Origin: an uncultured Gammaproteobacteria bacterium
Lineage (GTDB): Bacteria; Pseudomonadota; Gammaproteobacteria; DRJJ01
Reading direction: 5' to 3'
DNA: 64,000 nucleotides
Assembly (NCBI GenBank): GCA_947258795.1
Contig: CAMYJU010000009.1
Span: forward strand, 1-64,000
Both the position numbers and the translations under genes were made by a program. Below the pieces are notes generated by a model. The model did no database searches. It saw only the letters and a program-made list of their open reading frames with translations, and was not told the DNA's origin. This document shows positions 57,766 through 64,000 of this stretch, piece after piece (position 1 is the stretch's first letter; every line of letters starts with the position of its first letter).

Positions 57766-58149
57766 TCAAGTATTCTCATCCATAATGTCACTTGGTACAG
57801 AATAAGCTGTTGCACCTGACAGGCTTATCTGCAAAATCATGCTGCTACCAGATTGCCCCATACCGGCCTTGTCATAGATAAAATCAAATACCTCCTCGGC
57901 TTGCTGTTCGGAAACGATGACTGATAACATGCGATAAAAAGTAGCTTCAGGTAATTTACCTCGCCGTATTTTAACTGTTTGCAAATTGTGTACCCCGCGA
58001 CAGGCAACACTCTCCGCACGAATAACTCCTTTTTCAATTTTCAGCTGACGCATTAATTTAATGTCAGTACCATCATCGGGCAACATAAAGGCAATCAACT
58101 TGGCTGACTCTATTTGGACGCTTTCAATTTCCAAGTTAGTTTCAGACAT
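57766..58149 (-). CDS. P-II-like regulatory protein, second copy
   Basis: A 127-residue protein that looks like a divergent P-II: a ferredoxin-like alternation with a first strand SAKLIAFML, a helix, and a late GMGQSGSSMILQISLSGAT in the position of the P-II B-loop to C-loop. The usual T-loop with its uridylylated tyrosine is not present. It starts 5 nt after the first P-II-like gene and is cotranscribed with DUF1538. Presumed to bind a nucleotide or metabolite and regulate the membrane protein; inference only. Confidence 0.65.
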   Translation of the reverse strand: MSETNLEIESVQIESAKLIAFMLPDDGTDIKLMRQLKIEKGVIRAESVACRGVHNLQTVKIRRGKLPEATFYRMLSVIVSEQQAEEVFDFIYDKAGMGQSGSSMILQISLSGATAYSVPSDIMDENT

Positions 58150-58154
58150 AGTGG

Positions 58155-58517
58155 CTACCGTAAACTTATTTGTTCAATCATGGTTTCCGGCAGATAAACA
58201 GCAGCTTTATCAACCGGAATGGTATAGATAAATCCCGCTGCAGGTGTATTCAATTCAGCGGCTTTAAATAGACTCTCAATCAGGATGTCTCGCCGTTCAT
58301 TAGCGGCCATCATCATGACAATCTCTTTGTCCACTTCCACGGCAATACCAAGAATACCCAAACGCTCACGGACACCGGTACCCCGGCCTTGCACTACCAC
58401 TCCGCCCGTCACACCCAGATCTCTGGCTGCTTTGAGCACCGTGTCTGCCTTGCCAGCTGACACCACGCAGGTAATCAGGCTGGCATCGGTAATATAAGTT
58501 ATGTCATTCTTTGTCAT
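58155..58517 (-). CDS. P-II-family regulatory protein, first copy
   Basis: A 120-residue protein with P-II landmarks: AGKADTVLKAARDLGVTGGVVVQGRG in place of the strand-helix and base of the T-loop (here in part), then EVDKEIVMMMAANERRDILIE-type helix and GFIYTIPVDKAAVY as B-loop to C-loop. The T-loop is short and lacks the YRGAEY motif, so uridylylation is unlikely. Its start overlaps the DUF1538 stop by 4 nt (ATGA), so it is translated with that membrane protein. Probably a dedicated small-molecule sensor for it. Confidence 0.8.
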   Translation of the reverse strand: MTKNDITYITDASLITCVVSAGKADTVLKAARDLGVTGGVVVQGRGTGVRERLGILGIAVEVDKEIVMMMAANERRDILIESLFKAAELNTPAAGFIYTIPVDKAAVYLPETMIEQISLR

Positions 58518-60298
58518 AGACTGGCTCCGGCTTCCAATTCAACACGGGATAAGGCTGATGTTTTTATTTTTGTCTGTGTATGAACCTTGTATCTAGACCA
58601 TAAGCCTGTCAGCATCACCGTGATAATTGGACCGATGGAGGCCATACTCAAGATACCAAAACCTTCTACCGCACCGGTGGCGTTACCGAATCCCAAGCCC
58701 ATCGCCAGGACTAATGGTACAGTGATTGGCCCTGTAGTTACCCCGGCACTGTCCCAGGCAACGTTGACAAACTCTTCGCTTGAGAAAAAGGTTAATATGA
58801 CCGCCAACGAGTAACCAGGCACAATTAACCAGATTAACGGTAAATCAAATATCATTTTTGCCAGCCCGATGGCGATGCCAAATGCAACGCCGGTAGATAC
58901 GGCATAGATCAAGGTTTTCTTTTTAAACACGCCATTTGTCAATGTCTCAGCAGTAATCCCTAAGGCGTTGAGGGCCGGTTCGGCAAAGGTGGCGCCGAAA
59001 CCTAACACCCAGGCAAAGGCCAACGCCAAAATCAATCCGACCATGTACATATATACGGGTGATATCTCGATACCATCAATTTTCATAAAGGCAATCGGAA
59101 CCAGACTGCCCGCACTGCCACCCAGTTTGGATAGACCGTAAGTTAAACCAATATTAAATATACACATACCGATAATGGTGAGCGTAATACCTAAAAAGAT
59201 TTCGGCGGGTTTTTTTAAAGACTCTTTTAAAATGACTTTAAGCACAAAAAACAAAAACAAGACCAGGGGTAAGATAGCGCGAACACCAACTATGATTTCC
59301 TGCCCTGGACTGCTTTCATACCAGGTCTGTGCTGCCGGAACCTGGGTCGATGCCAGCTTGGCGGCCTGGATGATCTCGGAGGGTGAAACGTTGAAAGAAA
59401 CATAAACCAGTAAACACATCACGCCGAGGATAGGAAACAGGGATGCCAGGGTAACAATACCAAAGCCCGACAATTGATTGCTCCCTTTACCGGCAGCAGC
59501 GGCAATACCTATACCAAGGGACAATACCAACGGCACAGTAACAGGGCCGGTAGTGACCGCACCTGCGTCCCACGCCAGACCCAGGACTTTATTCAGTTCA
59601 GGATTTAGCGCACAAAATAATGACATACTCAATACCAGCACGAGGGAAACATAAATTAGTGGTTTTAAACTCCAACCATAAATAAATCGCAGGGTACCAA
59701 GTACGGCAGCGGCTCCCACACTGAAACCCACGACTAATACAAGTTGATCTGCGTATTGATTCAATATTGCATATAAATAAGGCGCGCGTTCCACACTCAC
59801 GTTTTGACCTGCGGCCTTAAGTGCGCCGATAGCCGGTTCGGCAAAGGTCACCCCTATGCCAAGCAACAGGGTGATAAACAGCACCAAAGGCAAAGGCGAT
59901 TTTCTTGGTAGGGTGCTACCAATTATGGTACCAAATGGCATCAAACCCAGTTTCAATCCTTCCATGAAAAACATCAGGCCGATAATGACGGCAAACAAGC
60001 CTCCGGTAACGATCCAGGAATCTTCTATCAGATGGCGCAAAAACAATATTTGAAACAGGGCCAGGTAAGCGGCCAAAGGAACAACTGCCTTGAATTGATC
60101 CATAAAACGTAATGAAAAATATGGTTTCAACAATTGCAGCGTTTCATTAAATGACAATGCTATTTTTTTATATTTGACAGGTAGCAAAGTGCCATCTGCA
60201 TCCCGCTCTAATTTCGGAACCAATTGATTCAGACTAACTTGTTTTTGTCCGGCACCAATGGTCCGTTCAAAATCTGCATAGCGGATGTAGTTAGCCAT
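58514..60298 (-). CDS. DUF1538 integral membrane protein (two DUF1538 domains)
   Basis: A 594-residue, polytopic membrane protein with two homologous halves (about residues 80-300 and 335-575). Each has a GxxFAEPA(I/L) motif (VTFAEPAIGALKAAG in the first half, GATFAEPALNALGIT in the second) and an AWDxxxVTTGPxTVPLVL motif (AWDAGAVTTGPVTVPLVL and AWDSAGVTTGPITVPLVL). The inverted or direct duplicate suggests a transporter or channel with pseudo-twofold symmetry. Family members have no established substrate. The following two P-II-like genes (4-nt overlap, then 5-nt gap) make a likely P-II-regulated transporter. Confidence 0.9.
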   Translation of the reverse strand: MANYIRYADFERTIGAGQKQVSLNQLVPKLERDADGTLLPVKYKKIALSFNETLQLLKPYFSLRFMDQFKAVVPLAAYLALFQILFLRHLIEDSWIVTGGLFAVIIGLMFFMEGLKLGLMPFGTIIGSTLPRKSPLPLVLFITLLLGIGVTFAEPAIGALKAAGQNVSVERAPYLYAILNQYADQLVLVVGFSVGAAAVLGTLRFIYGWSLKPLIYVSLVLVLSMSLFCALNPELNKVLGLAWDAGAVTTGPVTVPLVLSLGIGIAAAAGKGSNQLSGFGIVTLASLFPILGVMCLLVYVSFNVSPSEIIQAAKLASTQVPAAQTWYESSPGQEIIVGVRAILPLVLFLFFVLKVILKESLKKPAEIFLGITLTIIGMCIFNIGLTYGLSKLGGSAGSLVPIAFMKIDGIEISPVYMYMVGLILALAFAWVLGFGATFAEPALNALGITAETLTNGVFKKKTLIYAVSTGVAFGIAIGLAKMIFDLPLIWLIVPGYSLAVILTFFSSEEFVNVAWDSAGVTTGPITVPLVLAMGLGFGNATGAVEGFGILSMASIGPIITVMLTGLWSRYKVHTQTKIKTSALSRVELEAGASL

Positions 60299-60666
60299 AA
60301 TCTAAACCACTTTTAAAATTATTGTATCCAGTTTACTTATAACGCTACGGATTCCATCTGCTTTCCCTTTGCATATTACCGAAAGATTGCTGTGGAAATC
60401 ATAATATTTATTAACACTAGAAAAGATATTGTTATAGCGCCTGTTTTTACTATTTATCACTTACTTTAGTACGTTTTGGACCGTTCTCAACCCGAAGCGA
60501 AATGACCAATCAGATAGGTCCTCATACCACAGGGTGATTTAAGTGTGACGCATCCTACGAATTATCACTATCCAAATCACGACAGTGTTCGATTGACAAC
60601 CGGTACAGACCCGGGTTACTAATATCACATTAACGATGGAATTTTCCCAACGGCAGGAGAATAATA
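60299..60666. other. Divergent intergenic region
   Basis: About 370 bp between the divergent DUF1538 and glycine-zipper genes. It should hold both promoters. A perfect TTGACA at 60593-60598 lies 70 bp ahead of the plus-strand gene, with only a weak -10 (TACTAA after 18 bp). No RNA gene or repeat was recognised. Confidence 0.5.
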
Positions 60667-61164
60667 ATGATGGTTCACGTAAAGTCCCTACTTGTTGCAA
60701 TATTATTAAACACGTTCTCCATAGGCATTGCCTCTGCGAGTGACCTCTTTGTCTATCCGACTAAAGGTCAAAATCAACAACAGCAGCAAAAAGACGAATC
60801 TGAATGTTACGTCTGGGCAAAAAATAACACCGGATTTGATCCAATGGCCACACCACGCGCGACCACCCCACCACCGAGCACCTCCGAACCTACGTCCAGT
60901 GCTGGCCGTGGGATGGTTCGTGGTGCCGTCGGCGGCGCCATCATTGGTGAAATTGCTAGTGATGATGCCGGCAAGGGGGCCGCTATAGGCGCTGTTGCCG
61001 GGGGCATGTTTGGCGGTATGCGCCGGCAACGCCAGAAGGAACAACAACAACAGCAACGACAACAATGGGAACAGGATCAGGCGGCACAATATAGCCAAAA
61101 ACGTAATAGCTATAACCGGGCCTATGCTGCTTGTCTGGAAGGACGTGGCTACACCGTAAAATAA
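60667..61164 (+). CDS. Glycine-zipper exported protein
   Basis: A 165-residue protein with signal peptide (cleavage after IASA), a Gln-rich stretch, one conserved ECYVWAKNNTGFDP segment, and a glycine zipper (GAVGGAIIGEIASDDAGKG, GAAIGAVAGGMFGGM, about 85-115), then a Gln-rich tail and a C-terminal SYNRAYAACLEGRGYTVK typical of the family. Two cysteines could pair. Such proteins sit in or at the outer membrane; role unknown. GGAG is 8 nt before the ATG. Confidence 0.8.
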   Translation: MMVHVKSLLVAILLNTFSIGIASASDLFVYPTKGQNQQQQQKDESECYVWAKNNTGFDPMATPRATTPPPSTSEPTSSAGRGMVRGAVGGAIIGEIASDDAGKGAAIGAVAGGMFGGMRRQRQKEQQQQQRQQWEQDQAAQYSQKRNSYNRAYAACLEGRGYTVK

Positions 61165-61183
61165 TGAAATGGATGGAATAACT

Positions 61184-61594
61184 ATGAAAAAGCTAGCGAT
61201 TGTCTATATAACCTCATTGTTGTGCTTACTGTCTCTACCGGCTGCTGCAGATAAATTTGATGGTACTGTTCCGATGCTTTGTGCCTCCATCGAGGCCAAT
61301 GCCTGTGCTGTGGGTGGTGAGTGTCTGGGCGGTCTTCCGGAAGAAATTAATGCTCCCCAGTTCGCCCGCATTGATGTCAATAAAAAACTGATCAATGTCA
61401 AACGTAGCGCAGGTGAGAAGCAGACCACTAAAATCCAGAGTGTGAAACGCATGGATGGAAAACTTATTCTGCAAGGCGTGGAGAATGGCCGCGGTTGGAG
61501 TATTACGATTTCTGAAACTACCGGAAAGATGACCGCGGCCGCTGCCAGTGATGAGGTGGCCTTTATGTTATTTGGTGCTTGTACGAATCTATGA
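61184..61594 (+). CDS. Exported hypothetical protein
   Basis: A 136-residue protein with a signal peptide (MKKLAIVYITSLLCLLSLPA, cleavage after AA). The mature part has two close cysteines (CASIEANACAVGGEC, three cysteines within 15 residues) and a strand-rich C-terminal portion ending ASDEVAFMLFGACTNL. The start at 61184 was chosen over an upstream ATG because the signal peptide starts there. It is 19 nt after the glycine-zipper gene and probably cotranscribed. Family not recognised. Confidence 0.65.
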   Translation: MKKLAIVYITSLLCLLSLPAAADKFDGTVPMLCASIEANACAVGGECLGGLPEEINAPQFARIDVNKKLINVKRSAGEKQTTKIQSVKRMDGKLILQGVENGRGWSITISETTGKMTAAAASDEVAFMLFGACTNL

Positions 61595-61717
61595 TAATCA
61601 AGGGAACGAACTGGTTTACCTTAGAAAATCAAAATAAACCAGTTTGTTCTATACCAGCGATTGCTGGCACAGCTAGATAACGGATTGATTGGTGATCTAT
61701 CACTTGGGGGGGATCCG

Positions 61718-63958
61718 ATGTCCACGTACGCACATTCATGCTCAACCATAAGAATAATCAGCTTATGTTTGTGCGCTGTTGTTTCATGTCTACCTGTCGC
61801 GATCTCGCAAGCAAGCCCAGCGGCCGAAAAACCAATATCCAAACAACGGCCAAAGATCGGTTTAGTCCTGAGTGGTGGTGGTGCTCGCGGTGCAGCGCAT
61901 ATCGGTGTCCTGCGTCAACTTGAAGAGCTACGTATACCGGTTGACTATATCGCTGGCACCAGTATGGGTGCGATTGTGGGCGGACTATATGCCTCAGGTC
62001 TGTCCACCGATGAACTTGAACAGGTCATTACAAGTATTGATTGGGATAGCGCGTTTGATGACGATCCAAAGCGAGAAGTGCGTCCGATGCGACGCAAGCG
62101 AGACGATGACATTTATCTGGTCGAACACAAGCCAGGCTTTAATGACGGCAAACTGGAATTCCCTGCCGGTCTACTTCAAGGACAAACCATTGATCTGATA
62201 TTCAAGAAGATCACGCTGCCGGTAGCACATATCCATAACTTCGATAACTTACGAATTCCGTATCGTGCAGTCGCTGCTGATCTCGAGACTGGCGAGGCTG
62301 TTGTACTCGGATCAGGTAACCTGGCAAAGGCAATGCGGGCAAGTATGTCGATTCCTGCCATATTCTCCCCGACAGTAATTGATGGCAAGTTGCTGGTTGA
62401 TGGAGGTATTGCTAATAACCTGCCCATAAGCATTGCCCGGGAAATGGGGGCTGATGTGATTATTGCAGTGGATATCAGCACGCCTTTACTTGATCGCGAT
62501 AAGATAAAGAACGTCTTTTCCATTGCTGAGCAAATTACCGGGCTTATGACCCAGGGCAATACCAAGAAACAATTGAGCACTTTAACTGATAAGGATATAT
62601 TAATTCAGCCGGATCTTGGCAATATCACGACCAGCGATTTTAAACGTGCAAACGAAGCGGTTCCCACTGGTATTGACGCGGCAAATAAAATGCAGAAGGA
62701 ATTAACGCGTCTATCTCTGTCGGAAGCTCAATACAGACAATATCTCCTGGAACAAGGAGAACAAAAACGGTCACCCCCGATCATTGGCTTTATACGTATC
62801 GAGAACGATTCCAATCTTAGTGATGATGTTCTGGCTGCGCGCATCAACATACAGACTGGGAAACCGCTGGACATCACACAACTCGAAAAAGATATCGATC
62901 AGATCTATGCACTGGATATATTTCAAAATGTCACTTACATAATCGAAGAAGAACAAGGCCAAACTGGCGTGGTCATTGATGCCAAAGCAAAATCATGGGG
63001 TCCAAACTACTTACAGTTTGGTGCCGCTATCTCAGGCAACATGCAGGGTGAAAACAGCTTCAACGTGGGTGTTGCCTACACGCGTACTGCGATCAATAAA
63101 CTCGGTGGCGAATGGCGTAGTGCCATACAACTCGGTGAAGATCCACTATTGATTACTGAAATTTATCAGCCACTGGATGTCGGATCGAAATATTTTTTCA
63201 CCGCCAAGGCACTCCTGGAGAGACGTAATATCAATGTCTTTGCAGATGGCGATCAGGTAGCAGAGTTTCGGGCCACACGTGGCGGCGCCTCGATTGCCGC
63301 CGGTCGCACGCTAGGTACCTGGGGCGATATTCGGGTCGGCTTGCGTCGCACAACCGGTGACCTTGAAGTCCGCGTCGGCGACCCATCCAATCCTGAATTT
63401 GATTTTGAGACAGGTGAAGGCTTCATTTTGTTTGAGGTGGATACTTTCGACAATGCCAACTTTCCTCATTACGGTACCCACGCCAGCCTGGAGTGGATTG
63501 CATCGCGCGACAGCCTGGGTGCGGATACTGACTTCGATCAGATACTGGCGAGTTATACTTACGCAAAAAGTTTTGGCCGTAATACCCTGCTTGGTGGTGC
63601 CACTTACCAAACCACCCTGGATGATGATGCGCCTATTCAAAGTTTATTCCGTGCCGGAGGATTCTTTAATCTATCCGGCTTTCAACAGAATGAACTCTCC
63701 GGGCAACACTATGGCAGGTTGGCGCTTGCTTATTTCCGTCGAATAAACGACTTCGAACTCCTGCCCACCTATCTCGGTGCATCACTTGAGTATGGTAATG
63801 TCTGGCAAGACGAGGAAGACATCGATCTGGATAATGCCCTGGCCGCTGGCAGTATCTTTCTCGGCGTCGATACCGTTGTTGGTCCGATTTATTTTGCCTA
63901 TGGCCATGCAGAGGGCGGCGAAGACAGCCTTTATTTCTTTCTTGGCAGATTGTTCTAG
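61718..63958 (+). CDS. Patatin-like phospholipase with POTRA and outer-membrane barrel (PlpD type)
   Basis: A 746-residue protein in type Vd secretion order. A signal peptide (about 1-32) is followed by a patatin domain (about 45-330) with the oxyanion motif SGGGARGAAHIG, nucleophile GTSMG and catalytic Asp in LLVDGGIANNLP. A POTRA-like module follows (about 360-430, ISxxxIxxxTGKPLDITQLEKDIDQIYAL). The C-terminal about 300 residues are beta strands ending in the aromatic FFLGRLF, the outer-membrane barrel signature. PlpD of Pseudomonas has the same order and releases or displays the lipase. ATG 61718 behind GGGGGGAT was preferred over 61661. Confidence 0.92.
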   Translation: MSTYAHSCSTIRIISLCLCAVVSCLPVAISQASPAAEKPISKQRPKIGLVLSGGGARGAAHIGVLRQLEELRIPVDYIAGTSMGAIVGGLYASGLSTDELEQVITSIDWDSAFDDDPKREVRPMRRKRDDDIYLVEHKPGFNDGKLEFPAGLLQGQTIDLIFKKITLPVAHIHNFDNLRIPYRAVAADLETGEAVVLGSGNLAKAMRASMSIPAIFSPTVIDGKLLVDGGIANNLPISIAREMGADVIIAVDISTPLLDRDKIKNVFSIAEQITGLMTQGNTKKQLSTLTDKDILIQPDLGNITTSDFKRANEAVPTGIDAANKMQKELTRLSLSEAQYRQYLLEQGEQKRSPPIIGFIRIENDSNLSDDVLAARINIQTGKPLDITQLEKDIDQIYALDIFQNVTYIIEEEQGQTGVVIDAKAKSWGPNYLQFGAAISGNMQGENSFNVGVAYTRTAINKLGGEWRSAIQLGEDPLLITEIYQPLDVGSKYFFTAKALLERRNINVFADGDQVAEFRATRGGASIAAGRTLGTWGDIRVGLRRTTGDLEVRVGDPSNPEFDFETGEGFILFEVDTFDNANFPHYGTHASLEWIASRDSLGADTDFDQILASYTYAKSFGRNTLLGGATYQTTLDDDAPIQSLFRAGGFFNLSGFQQNELSGQHYGRLALAYFRRINDFELLPTYLGASLEYGNVWQDEEDIDLDNALAAGSIFLGVDTVVGPIYFAYGHAEGGEDSLYFFLGRLF

Positions 63959-64000
63959 TTTCACGTAATAGACAAAAGCGCGACGCTAAGTATTACTGCG

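Overview
The window looks like part of a gammaproteobacterial chromosome. The housekeeping clusters have gammaproteobacterial order: ligA-zipA-smc; dksA-gluQ; and rimP-nusA-infB-rbfA-truB-rpsO-pnp. A ZipA-type division protein and an N-terminally extended, otherwise E. coli-like DksA point the same way. Genus cannot be fixed from sequence alone. No rRNA, tRNA, CRISPR array or prophage was seen.

Region by region: (1) 1-4.1 kb is a small accessory patch. It holds the start of an alpha/beta hydrolase, an AraC-type regulator with a nonsense codon, and one intact REP-associated tyrosine transposase (RAYT). Two RAYT relics bounded by GGACACCC motifs flank a two-gene, toxin-antitoxin-like pair. A truncated small gene behind two palindromic operator-like sites follows. 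(2) 4.1-12.6 kb, minus strand: a PAS/GGDEF/EAL protein, ligA, zipA and smc. (3) 12.7-21.9 kb: queF and an FGGY sugar kinase convergent with an aminotransferase; a CbbY-like phosphatase; dksA with a histone-H1-like tail; gluQ; acs; and a YheT-type hydrolase. A bidirectional terminator closes this part. (4) 21.9-30.5 kb, minus strand: the translation/transcription/RNA-decay operon from rimP to pnp, behind a recognisable promoter and a leader terminator. (5) 30.6-38.8 kb: an exported unknown protein, then a DNA-end-processing operon of AddB-like nuclease, AddA-like helicase-nuclease and exonuclease I (sbcB). The sbcB gene carries an internal deletion with a frameshift.

(6) 38.8-39.4 kb is gene debris: remnants of a RegA/PrrA-type response regulator and of a thioredoxin-like (TlpA-type) protein. 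It coincides with a visible shift to more A+T-rich DNA. (7) 39.4-60.3 kb is a long minus-strand run of mostly envelope genes: a phospholipase-D lipoprotein, two DUF3313 paralogues, an AsmA-family protein and an HD-GYP phosphodiesterase; an RND pump with its adaptor and an OprD-like porin; a half-length GltS remnant and a SpoIIAA-like protein; DUF2950 and DUF3300 proteins; and a Cys-repeat exported protein. It ends with an operon of a double-DUF1538 membrane protein and two P-II-like proteins. (8) 60.7-64 kb, plus strand: a glycine-zipper protein, a small exported protein, and a patatin-POTRA-barrel protein of the PlpD (type Vd secretion) kind.

The best candidates for new biology are the DUF1538/P-II/P-II operon, the pair of small genes between RAYT relics, the half-GltS gene embedded in a tight operon, and the leader terminator ahead of rimP. 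The DNA-repair operon with a broken sbcB and the debris at the composition boundary are signs of ongoing genome change.
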